A stretch of 12,415 bases of DNA, taken from the NCBI GenBank assembly GCA_047618115.1, contig JBLHKV010000099.1, positions 1 to 12,415 on the forward strand, written 5' to 3'. Every line of letters starts with the position of its first letter. The first letter of the stretch is position 1. The translations under genes were made by a program, and so were the position numbers. Source of the stretch: CALJGI01 sp047618115. Its GTDB lineage: Bacteria > Pseudomonadota > Gammaproteobacteria > Pseudomonadales > Halieaceae. The notes beneath the pieces are model-generated. The model was given only the letters and a program-made list of their open reading frames with translations, had not been told where the DNA came from and ran no database searches. Positions 6,512 to 12,415 of this stretch are shown here, in pieces.

Positions 6512-7897
6512 TCAGAGTATTCCAATAATAGTGGCTACCAAAATAGCCAGAATTGCGGTGGGGACCAGCCAGCGCAGCGACCACCGCCAGAAAGTAAATA
6601 TCTGTTCATCCTCGCGATACAGCTCAACGCGAATGACCTCGCGGCGCATCACCCATCCAACAAAAATGGCGATTAACAAAGCGGTCAGCGGCAGCAGGAT
6701 ATCGGCGCTCAGCCGCTCAATCAACTGAAAAAAGGTCATACCGCTGCCAGCGATACCATCCGACCAATGATTAAAGGACAGTATCGAGCCCACCCCCAAC
6801 ACCCAAATCAGCGGCGTCAGCAGCAGGACTGCATAGAGTCGACGCAGCTTGAATCGTTGCACGAGGTACGAAACACCCACTTCGGCCAGGCATACCGCAG
6901 TTCCCAACGTAGCCAGCCCAACCAGCACAAAAAACAGGGAGCCAAAAAATTCGCCCTCGTGCATATTGCCGAAGGCATAGGGCAAGCTGATAAACATCAA
7001 GCCCGGCCCGACGGCGGGCTGCATATTGCTGCCGAATACAATGGGGAAAATTGCGAGACCTGCCGCCAGTGCAAATATAGTATCCAGCAGCGCCACAGCG
7101 GTCACCGTGCGCACAATCGGGATGCGCTCAGGAGCGTATGCCCCAAACATCATACCGGCGCCAACGCCGACGCTTAAGGTGAAAAATGCATGGCCCAAAG
7201 CCGCCAACACGGAATAGGCCGAAAAATGCCACGGATCGTATCCAAACAGAAAACTCTGGGCAGCCTCGACGTCACCGTGTTCCAGACTAAAGTCAATCAG
7301 CACCAGCAGTAGCGCCACCAGGCAGGGAAACAATAACCAAAAAAGCATGCCCAGGCCGACTCGCACACCCAGGGTTACGATAAACATCACCGCGCCAAGG
7401 AACAGCGACTGCCAAAACACCATTTCGACCGGGTCACTTAAGAATGTAGTGAACTCCGCTGCCACTTGAGCTGCGCTGGCCCCGGCAAACATGCCCGACT
7501 GCATTTTGCCAAAGTAGGCCAGACTCCAACCGGCCACCACCGCATAGTAAGACAGTATCAATACAGCGGTGAGCGTGGCCATCCAGCCCAATAGTCGCCA
7601 GGCCGGATTAGCCTCGGCTCGCTCCACTGCCCAGTTCATCGAAATAATTGGGCTGCTGCGACCGTGACTACCAATAACGATCTCCGCCACCAGTACCGGC
7701 ACCGCAACCAACAGCAGAGCCAACAAATAGCTGAGTACAAACGGCGCACCGCCGTGCTCGGCCGCCAAATAGGAAAAACGCCACAGATTACCCAGCCCGA
7801 TTGCCGAGGCAATCATCGCCAGAATAAACGTCGACCGAAAGTTCCAAACGCCCAGCGCGGAGCGCACCCCAATGCTCAAAGCACTGCGCTCAGACAA
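6512..7897 (-). CDS. Sodium-dependent transporter, NSS (SNF) family
   Basis: This is an inner-membrane neurotransmitter:sodium symporter homologue (LeuT/TnaT/MhsT type), a Na+-coupled importer probably for an amino acid or related amine. The substrate cannot be read from sequence. The 461 residues carry the TM1 signature ASAIGLGNLWRFSYL (30-44, with Ser where Pro is usual in WRFP) and the TM6 segment AFFTLSVGVGAGMMFGAY (237-254). I count about 11 hydrophobic segments, typical of the bacterial 11-helix subgroup. The start is TTG at 7897, the first possible start in a frame open from 7936. A GTG at 7867 is the alternative, and neither has a strong ribosome binding site. It is divergent from smpB and closely followed by ratA. 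Confidence 0.9.
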   Translation of the reverse strand: MSERSALSIGVRSALGVWNFRSTFILAMIASAIGLGNLWRFSYLAAEHGGAPFVLSYLLALLLVAVPVLVAEIVIGSHGRSSPIISMNWAVERAEANPAWRLLGWMATLTAVLILSYYAVVAGWSLAYFGKMQSGMFAGASAAQVAAEFTTFLSDPVEMVFWQSLFLGAVMFIVTLGVRVGLGMLFWLLFPCLVALLLVLIDFSLEHGDVEAAQSFLFGYDPWHFSAYSVLAALGHAFFTLSVGVGAGMMFGAYAPERIPIVRTVTAVALLDTIFALAAGLAIFPIVFGSNMQPAVGPGLMFISLPYAFGNMHEGEFFGSLFFVLVGLATLGTAVCLAEVGVSYLVQRFKLRRLYAVLLLTPLIWVLGVGSILSFNHWSDGIAGSGMTFFQLIERLSADILLPLTALLIAIFVGWVMRREVIRVELYREDEQIFTFWRWSLRWLVPTAILAILVATIIGIL

Positions 7898-7975
7898 GGT
7901 GTAGACGAGATACCGAGGGGGCCAATTTTCATGCGCTTACTCTGCACCAGTGGAACCGCCCTGAAAAGGGGAATG

Positions 7976-8009
7976 TTTACCTTTTCCCGCAGCGCGGTCT
8001 GCGTATAAT
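7976..8009 (+). promoter_or_regulatory. smpB promoter, consensus -10 box
   Basis: TATAAT at 8004-8009 is a perfect sigma-70 -10 box. The -35 is poor, the best options being TTTTCC (7982-7987) or, at too long a spacing, TTTACC (7976-7981). The expected start site is about 8015-8017, at the smpB ATG (8017). Confidence 0.7.
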
Positions 8010-8016
8010 GCGCGCC

Positions 8017-8499
8017 ATGGCCAAGAAGAAGCCGCAACAGCGCAGCAACACCATCGCCCAAAACAAACGGGCCCGACACGACTACCATCTCACGGATAAG
8101 TTCGAGGCGGGAGTTATGCTCGAGGGTTGGGAAGTAAAAAGCCTGCGCGCCGGTAAAGCCGAGATTGTCGATACCTATGTTTTGATCAAGGGTGGCGAGG
8201 CTTTCCTGCTGGGCTCCCAGATAACCCCGCTGCCGACAGCCTCTACCCATATCGACCCCGATTCAACCCGGACCCGCAAGCTGCTCCTAAACAAACGTGA
8301 ACTGGCAAGGATTCACTCGGCTACCGAGGCCAAGGGCATGACCTGTGTGTGCACCTCCCTGTACTGGAAGAAGCATCTGGTCAAAGCTGAGCTGTCCCTG
8401 GCTACCGGCAAACAGCAGCACGACAAGCGTGACGTTGAACGCGACCGCGACTGGAATCGCCAAAAACAGCGGGTGGTTCGAGATAACACCAAGCAGTAA
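8017..8499 (+). CDS. smpB: tmRNA-binding protein SmpB
   Basis: SmpB binds the tRNA-like end of tmRNA and delivers it to stalled ribosomes, where its C-terminal tail probes the empty mRNA channel. From ATG at 8017 the product is 160 residues, the usual length. Motifs in order are NKRARHDYHL near the N-terminus, GWEVKSLRAGK, DSTRTRKLLLNKRE, and GKQQHDKRD before a basic C-terminal tail. An upstream in-frame ATG at 8008 overlaps the -10 box and is therefore unlikely to be transcribed. No Shine-Dalgarno precedes 8017, consistent with a leaderless or near-leaderless message. Its partner RNA ssrA lies 3.3 kb downstream on the same strand, separated by the agu module. Confidence 0.97.
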   Translation: MAKKKPQQRSNTIAQNKRARHDYHLTDKFEAGVMLEGWEVKSLRAGKAEIVDTYVLIKGGEAFLLGSQITPLPTASTHIDPDSTRTRKLLLNKRELARIHSATEAKGMTCVCTSLYWKKHLVKAELSLATGKQQHDKRDVERDRDWNRQKQRVVRDNTKQ

Positions 8500-8715
8500 A
8501 CTCTCATCGATCATCAGGCCAATCAAGGACTGATCGGTGTACCTACAAACGTCAAGTAACTCTTTGTTCTTAGCCACCACAGGCTAAGTCAAACAAACTC
8601 TAAAGGATCTGTTGCTATCGTGGTCAGAGGCGCCCAATATTAATAACAGGCGCAACAAAGCGCCTACTAACCCTACATCAACGAGGGTCTGGGAGGGGTT
8701 AATACCCCCTCCCCG
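8500..8715. other. Gene-free convergent spacer with three hairpins
   Basis: This 216-nt stretch between smpB and aguA has no credible reading frame. It holds three perfect inverted repeats: CTTAGCC/GGCTAAG (8569-8588), AGGCGC/GCGCCT (8648-8665) and the GC-rich stem at 8691-8713. Only the last resembles a terminator in position. I recognise no transposon or phage remnant in it. Confidence 0.6.
8691..8713. terminator. GC-rich hairpin between smpB and aguA
   Basis: GGGAGGGG (8691-8698) and CCCCTCCC (8706-8713) form an eight-pair GC stem with a seven-base loop, three bases past the aguA stop. On the plus strand CGTTAAGTTTTC follows, a broken T-run. On the minus strand no T-run follows. It probably slows transcription from both sides, but it is not a textbook intrinsic terminator. 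Confidence 0.5.
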
Positions 8716-9714
8716 TTAAGTTTTCGGCTGCTGCTGGGTAATGCAGTGAATCCCACCCCCACCCTCTGCAATCTGACAAATATTAACCATCGAAATTTGC
8801 CGATCTGGAAACACATCCTGCAGGCATTCACGCACCTCGTCATCCGTCGCAATACCGTAACTCGGCGCAATTATACCGCCATTGGCAAAGTATAGGTTCA
8901 CATAGGAACGGCAGAATTTGTCGCCCATGGCGTCCACGTCTCTGGCCTCGGGCAGGTTGATCAATTCAAATTGACGGCCTCGGGCGTCTGTACTTTGCTC
9001 CAGACAGGCACGCAGTTTTTCATAGTAGGGGCGGCGCGGGTCTGCCGGGTCAGCGCTCGATTCCACCAACACCACACCCGGCCTTACAAAGGTGGCTATG
9101 CCGTCGACGTGACCATCGGTTTCATCATCTTCGGGATCTCCCGGCAGCCAGATGACTTTCTCCACCCCTAAAGTCCGCATCAACTCAGCTTCGATATCAT
9201 CCTGGCTCCAGTCTGGATTGCGATTGATGTGCGGGAAACAGGTGTCGGTGGTAAGCAACGTCCCCTCGCCATCAACACACAGACTGCCACCCTCGGCGAT
9301 CAGTGGAGAGTCGATGCGACGAACGCTGGCTTGCTCCAGTATGCGCTGTGCCATCAAGGCATCTTGATCATAGGGCGAGTACTTTTCTCCCCAGGCGTTA
9401 AATCCATAGGTAACCCCGGCGATGCCACCCTTGCCGTCCACCACAAAATTAGGGCCACTGTCCCGCGTCCAAGAGTCGTCTATCGGCATCTCCAACAGGT
9501 CGACATCCACTCCCAGACAGTCGCGAGCGTTTTGCATTAAATGCGCAGGCGCTACCATGGTCACTGGCTCGAACTCGCGAATCGCGTGGGCAACGGCCGC
9601 GTAATTTCGCTGGATAGCGCCGTCATCGGCCCACATTCCCTTCCTGCAGGGCCAGGCCATCCAGCAGCGCTCGTGCAGATCCCACTCGGCGGGCATATAA
9701 AACTGATCGGTCAT
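8716..9714 (-). CDS. aguA: Agmatine deiminase
   Basis: AguA hydrolyses agmatine to N-carbamoylputrescine and ammonia, the first step of the two-step route from decarboxylated arginine to putrescine. The 332-residue protein has the peptidylarginine-deiminase-like fold (PF04371) and its catalytic set: SWTRDSGP (81-88, Asp85), EGGSLCVDGEGTLL (141-154), DGHVDG with His202 and Asp204 (200-205), and the nucleophile Cys324 in GGGGIHCITQQQP (318-330). It is somewhat shorter than the roughly 365-residue Pseudomonas and Enterococcus enzymes, but both ends are intact. ATG at 9714 has GAGG upstream at good spacing. It is divergent from the LysR gene, with a promoter in the shared 111-nt spacer. Confidence 0.95.
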   Translation of the reverse strand: MTDQFYMPAEWDLHERCWMAWPCRKGMWADDGAIQRNYAAVAHAIREFEPVTMVAPAHLMQNARDCLGVDVDLLEMPIDDSWTRDSGPNFVVDGKGGIAGVTYGFNAWGEKYSPYDQDALMAQRILEQASVRRIDSPLIAEGGSLCVDGEGTLLTTDTCFPHINRNPDWSQDDIEAELMRTLGVEKVIWLPGDPEDDETDGHVDGIATFVRPGVVLVESSADPADPRRPYYEKLRACLEQSTDARGRQFELINLPEARDVDAMGDKFCRSYVNLYFANGGIIAPSYGIATDDEVRECLQDVFPDRQISMVNICQIAEGGGGIHCITQQQPKT

Positions 9715-9735
9715 GGTCTATCCTCGGTATAAGCA

Positions 9736-9751
9736 AACTTGATAGCTAGTT
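9736..9751. promoter_or_regulatory. Imperfect palindrome, possible LysR-regulator site
   Basis: AACT and AGTT arms enclose TGATAGCT, giving six matched pairs out of eight. It lies in the divergent aguA/LysR spacer next to the predicted aguA start. LysR-type regulators often bind such dyads, although the classic T-N11-A spacing is not met, so this is a weak candidate. Confidence 0.3.
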
Positions 9752-9761
9752 GAGTGGTTAC

Positions 9762-9790
9762 AGCATAAATCGCCGTAGGAAAGGGCTCAA
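9762..9790 (-). promoter_or_regulatory. Candidate aguA promoter
   Basis: On the minus strand TTGAGC (9790-9785) and TATGCT (9767-9762) are spaced by exactly 17 nt, each matching consensus at four of six positions. Transcription would start near 9755, about 40 nt before the aguA ATG. The moderate match fits an activator-dependent promoter. Confidence 0.5.
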
Positions 9791-9825
9791 ATGAAAGTTA
9801 TTACTGTTATGTATGAGAAAAATCT

Positions 9826-10728
9826 ATGAGTAGTCGATACGGACGCATCCCATCGACCCGCGCGCTGATCTGCTTTGAAAGCGCCGCAAGGCTGCGTAGC
9901 TTCTCCCGTGCGGCAGAAGAGCTGTACATGACCCAGTCGGCCGTCAGTCACCAGATAAGAAGCCTCGAAGACCAAATGCACCAGCCCCTGTTCCGGCGTT
10001 TAGGGCGCACCGTCGAGCTGACCGACGCCGGTGTCGACCTGCTGGAAACCACCGACCGAACTCTGACCACACTGAGCAGCGGCATCCGGCGCCTGGATTT
10101 TTACACGAAGCCAGGCTCAGTCGTTTTCAGCTGTTCTCACGCCTGGGCGCGACATTGGCTATTGCACCGACTTCCCCTCTTAAAAGCCGAACACCCCGAG
10201 CTGGAGCCCTGGATCCACACCACCGATGCAGCCTTCGACTTTGAACACTCAGAGGCCGACTGCGCGGTATGGTATGGCGACGGCAGCTGGCCGAACCTGA
10301 CGGTAGAGCACCTATTCGATGAAAAAATCAGTCCGGTTTGCACCCCGGAATACGCAGCCAAAATAGGCGGACTGACAAAACCGCAACAGTTACAGCAGGC
10401 AGAACTATTACACGACGAGCGCTGGGACGGCTGGAGCGCGTGGTTCAGTGCCGCTGCTCTGGACGCCAGTGCACCGGTTGCCGGTATGAATTTTAGCGAC
10501 CCCGGCATCATGCTGGATAGCGCTCTCGCCGGTAACGGCGTAGCGCTGGCAAGCTTAACACTCGCCAGCGAAGCACTGGAGAAGGGTCACTTGGTGCAAC
10601 CCTTCGACCTGACGCTGGACACAGGGATGGCCTGGTATCTCGTCGCCGAACCACGCCGGATCAACCGACCGGCAGAACAGGCGTTCTGGCAATGGATGCT
10701 CACTCAGACCGGGAAAGCACCGTCGTAA
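9826..10728 (+). CDS. LysR-type transcriptional regulator, GcvA-like
   Basis: This 300-residue DNA-binding regulator has the LysR winged helix at the N-terminus (FESAARLRSFSRAAEELYMT at 17-36, then QSAVSHQIRSLEDQ to residue 50, and PLFRRLGRTVELTDAG at 54-69). It is followed by a linker helix and an inducer-binding domain (about 95-295). The helix-turn-helix is closest to the GcvA/AmpR subgroup. The ATG at 9826 has only weak upstream Shine-Dalgarno complementarity (GAG). It lies between divergent aguA and downstream aguB, so control of agmatine catabolism is the natural inference, with agmatine or N-carbamoylputrescine as possible inducer. In Pseudomonas aeruginosa the corresponding regulator AguR is of the TetR family, so this is a different arrangement. 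Confidence 0.93.
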   Translation: MSSRYGRIPSTRALICFESAARLRSFSRAAEELYMTQSAVSHQIRSLEDQMHQPLFRRLGRTVELTDAGVDLLETTDRTLTTLSSGIRRLDFYTKPGSVVFSCSHAWARHWLLHRLPLLKAEHPELEPWIHTTDAAFDFEHSEADCAVWYGDGSWPNLTVEHLFDEKISPVCTPEYAAKIGGLTKPQQLQQAELLHDERWDGWSAWFSAAALDASAPVAGMNFSDPGIMLDSALAGNGVALASLTLASEALEKGHLVQPFDLTLDTGMAWYLVAEPRRINRPAEQAFWQWMLTQTGKAPS

Positions 10729-10840
10729 CCAGAACCATGAGCAATTTCGATCAATAGGCCCAAAACTATGCGTTTGATTGATACTAAGCCCCGGCTGTAG
10801 ATTGAACACTTCGAACCGAAGCAATCACACAGGACCCGAT

Positions 10841-11719
10841 ATGAATAAAGTGACAGTAGCGGCGACCCAAATGAGCTGTACCTGGGACATCGCAGACAAC
10901 ATCGCGCGGGCCAGCGCCCTGGTAAGGGAGGCGGCACAACAAGGCGCCCAGATTATTCAGCTTCAGGAGCTGTTCGAAACACCCTACTTTTGCATCGAGC
11001 AAAATACCGATCACCTCAGCCTTGCCAGCTCCCGCCGCGACAGTGCAGTGATCAAACATATGCAGGCACTCGCGGCAGAACTGGAAGTTGTGTTGCCGAT
11101 AAGCTGGTACGAGCGCGAAGGCCAATGCTATTTCAATTCCATTGCCGTCATCGATGCCGATGGCAGCGTGCTGGGTGTATATCGCAAGTCACACATTCCC
11201 AACACCATTGGCTATCAAGAAAAAACCTATTTCACACCGGGCGATACCGGCTTCAAAGTATGGCAAACACGCTATGCCAAAATTGGCGTGGGCATATGTT
11301 GGGATCAGTGGTTTCCGGAGGCTGCGCGCTGCATGGTACTAGCAGGCGCTGACTTACTGTTTTATCCCACCGCCATCGGTTCGGAGCCGGGTGAGCCGGG
11401 CATCGATTCGCGTGAGCACTGGCGCCGGGTTATGCAGGGCCATGGAGCAGCTAACGTGGTGCCCGTGATTACATCCAATCGCATCGGTCACGAAATCGCT
11501 TCCACTGACAGCAACCTCAACATGGATTTTTACGGCAATTCATTTATCAGTGATTACGAAGGCGCCATCGTCGAACAGGCTGACGATAAAACGCCGGGCG
11601 TGCTGTTGCACAGCTTCGACCTGGAAGAGATTCGTCAATACCGCCACAGTTGGGGTTTATTTCGCGACCGCCGACCCGAGTTGTATGGCGACCTGCTGAC
11701 CCACACGCCGGCCGTATAG
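10841..11719 (+). CDS. aguB: N-carbamoylputrescine amidase
   Basis: AguB is a nitrilase-superfamily enzyme that cleaves N-carbamoylputrescine to putrescine, CO2 and ammonia, completing the pathway begun by AguA. The 292-residue protein has the family length and the Glu-Lys-Cys triad: Glu43 in LQELFETPYFC, Lys116 in YRKSHIP, and Cys153 in GVGICWDQWFPEAAR. The substrate-typical YFTPGDTGF (130-138) and the C-terminal YRHSWGLFRDRRPELYG are also present. ATG at 10841 is preceded by AGGA with a 6-nt gap. An in-frame TTG at 10778 would add residues absent from the family and is rejected. It lies 112 nt after the LysR gene, in the same direction. That gap holds an ATCAAT/ATTGAT dyad (10750-10782) and a short CTTCG-AAC-CGAAG hairpin (10809-10821), so it may have its own promoter. 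Confidence 0.96.
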   Translation: MNKVTVAATQMSCTWDIADNIARASALVREAAQQGAQIIQLQELFETPYFCIEQNTDHLSLASSRRDSAVIKHMQALAAELEVVLPISWYEREGQCYFNSIAVIDADGSVLGVYRKSHIPNTIGYQEKTYFTPGDTGFKVWQTRYAKIGVGICWDQWFPEAARCMVLAGADLLFYPTAIGSEPGEPGIDSREHWRRVMQGHGAANVVPVITSNRIGHEIASTDSNLNMDFYGNSFISDYEGAIVEQADDKTPGVLLHSFDLEEIRQYRHSWGLFRDRRPELYGDLLTHTPAV

Positions 11720-11753
11720 CCGCCGATGGGTGAAAATTACCCAAGAAAGCACG

Positions 11754-11783
11754 CGGACATTCCGAGCCCAAGAGGTGTACAAT
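11754..11783 (+). promoter_or_regulatory. ssrA promoter
   Basis: TACAAT (11778-11783) is a good -10 box ending 11 nt before the mature tmRNA 5' end. CGGACA (11754-11759) is an acceptable -35 at 18 nt. The primary transcript would start near 11790 and need 5' trimming, which RNase P performs on tmRNA. Confidence 0.6.
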
Positions 11784-11794
11784 GCGCGTTCTTT

Positions 11795-12152
11795 GGGGGC
11801 GATTTGGATTCGACGACAGTTGCAAACCCTGAGGTGCATGCGGTGAGGACAGCCAATCACCTAAATCCAAAGCTGTAAACTATTAGTTGCCAACGACGAC
11901 AACTACGCCCTAGCAGCTTAAACCCTGCTAGCGATCGCTACCGGATGCTTGTAAACGGGAAACGATCGTCATATAGAACAAGCTCGCAGCGCGGTGTGTC
12001 TGAAGCCAAACTGCTAAAAACTTTATTCGGGCTCGCTTGCTACGTCCTGCCCGTTGGGCTGTAGCCGGTTAAATTAATTAACGGAAACTAAGCATGTAGA
12101 GCCGAAGGCAGAGTACTGGCGGACGCGGGTTCAATTCCCGCCGCCTCCACCA
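11795..12152 (+). ncRNA. ssrA: Transfer-messenger RNA (tmRNA)
   Basis: tmRNA rescues ribosomes stalled on broken messages and adds a degradation tag. The gene is complete. The 5' acceptor strand GGGGGCG (11795-11801) pairs, with one G-U, with CGCCTCC (12142-12148), followed by A and the encoded CCA (12150-12152). The T arm is GCGGG-TTCAATT-CCCGC just before it. The conserved TGGATTCGACG follows the 5' strand, and CTAAGCATGTAGAGCCGA marks the 3' tRNA-like domain. Pseudoknot sequences fill the region between. Its length, 358 nt, is normal. It requires SmpB, encoded 3.3 kb upstream. No strong intrinsic terminator follows; there is only a weak AT stem at 12160-12178. Confidence 0.97.
11889..11921 (+). 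other. tmRNA proteolysis-tag reading frame
   Basis: Inside ssrA, codons GCC to GCT followed by TAA encode ANDDNYALAA. This is the tag I recall for Pseudomonas aeruginosa and differs from the E. coli tag ANDENYALAA by one residue. The C-terminal LAA is the ClpXP recognition signal. The resume codon is GCC rather than the GCA used by E. coli. Confidence 0.93.
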
Positions 12153-12224
12153 TATTTTAGAAATAAGTGTTGTATTTCAATATGTTACAAAGGCGTGGGA
12201 GCCAATTGTTGGAGCCCATACATT

Positions 12225-12244
12225 GGCTCTACCCAATTAACGGG
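12225..12244. mobile_element. Terminal inverted repeat of an ISL3-family insertion sequence
   Basis: GGCTCTACCCAATTAACGGG has the GGCTCT start typical of ISL3-family ends, and the transposase stop lies inside it, as is usual for this family. The element therefore extends right out of the window. If the end is at 12225, the adjoining 8 bp CATACATT (12217-12224) should be the target duplication. The other end is not in the window. Confidence 0.55.
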
Positions 12245-12415
12245 GGATGGGCATCCATACGTACCCGATTGATGATACCGTCCCACCCGCAGTGGGTCAG
12301 CACCCTCAACCGATAATTCTCAAAGTTCCTGAAACCATACGCTCGCCGAGAGATCATTTCCATCTTGTTGTGGAAGCCCTCGGTGATGCCATTCGTTTTA
12401 CTAAACCGCCACATC
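12229..12415 (-). CDS. ISL3-family transposase, C-terminal part (runs off the window)
   Basis: About 62 C-terminal residues are visible. They contain TNGITEGFHNKMEMISRRAY and FRNFENYRLRV, the conserved ISL3 transposase end that includes the final Glu of the DDE catalytic triad. The frame stays open to the right edge, so the methionine near 12414 is internal and the gene is cut by the window rather than shown to be broken. The stop (12231-12229) lies within the IS end. It is transcribed toward ssrA. Whether the element is intact cannot be judged. Confidence 0.85.
   Translation of the reverse strand, partial: MWRFSKTNGITEGFHNKMEMISRRAYGFRNFENYRLRVLTHCGWDGIINRVRMDAHPPLIG

Noticed and set aside
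6501..6584. N-terminal extension of ratA
   Set aside because: It overlaps the transporter 3' end and does not resemble the RatA family; the ATG at 6500 gives the normal length.
8008..8016. Upstream smpB start (ATG at 8008)
   Set aside because: It lies within and just after the TATAAT box, so it would precede the likely transcription start; SmpB proteins typically begin at the MAKKK start.
7876..8250. 124-codon minus-strand frame over smpB and the transporter start
   Set aside because: It is antisense to the conserved smpB coding region and shows no recognisable domain.
12160..12178. GAAATA/TATTTC stem after ssrA as the tmRNA terminator
   Set aside because: Six AT-rich pairs without a following T-run are too weak to call a terminator.
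12199..12229. GAGCCAAT/ATTGGCTC inverted repeat beside ssrA as a site-specific attachment site
   Set aside because: The right arm overlaps the IS end, so the match may reflect IS target choice or chance; no second copy is visible in the window.
1..12415. CRISPR arrays, tRNA or rRNA genes, tandem repeats
   Set aside because: Reading the window showed no regularly spaced repeats and no tRNA or rRNA features other than the tRNA-like part of tmRNA.

Overview
The window looks like chromosomal DNA of a marine-type gammaproteobacterium (Pseudomonas/Cellvibrionales-like). The block recN - fur - bamE (omlA) - rnfH - ratA - smpB is a recognised gammaproteobacterial core neighbourhood. The tmRNA here encodes the tag ANDDNYALAA, the Fur lacks the second Cys of its CxxC as in pseudomonads, and the lipoboxes and promoters are of proteobacterial type. 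I cannot name the genus from sequence alone.

Layout. Positions 1-182 hold no gene. They carry a near-consensus sigma-32 heat-shock promoter firing leftward, with a Shine-Dalgarno at the very edge, so a heat-shock gene (probably grpE, inferred) starts just outside the window. Next come hrcA (leftward) and recN (rightward), whose start codons are only 8 nt apart. A DUF885 lipoprotein with an HEAEPGHH motif converges on recN, followed by fur (leftward) and bamE (rightward). The leftward cluster NSS-transporter > ratA > rnfH has gaps of 11 nt and 5 nt and is probably one transcript. smpB diverges from it and starts almost on top of its own -10 box.

Between smpB and the tmRNA gene ssrA lies a 3-kb agmatine catabolism module: aguA (leftward), a divergent LysR-type regulator, and aguB (rightward). 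AguA and AguB together convert agmatine to putrescine via N-carbamoylputrescine, and the LysR protein is the obvious local regulator. ssrA is complete (11795-12152). Right after it is the end of an ISL3-family insertion sequence whose transposase runs off the right edge.

Functional themes: heat shock (sigma-32 promoter, HrcA), DNA repair (RecN), iron control (Fur), outer-membrane assembly (BamE) and ribosome rescue (SmpB plus tmRNA, physically separated here by the agu module). I found no wholly new system. The points most worth a second look are the agu module placed inside the smpB-ssrA pair, the LysR control of agu genes, a probably leaderless smpB mRNA, the heat-shock leader at the left edge, and the IS end abutting ssrA.
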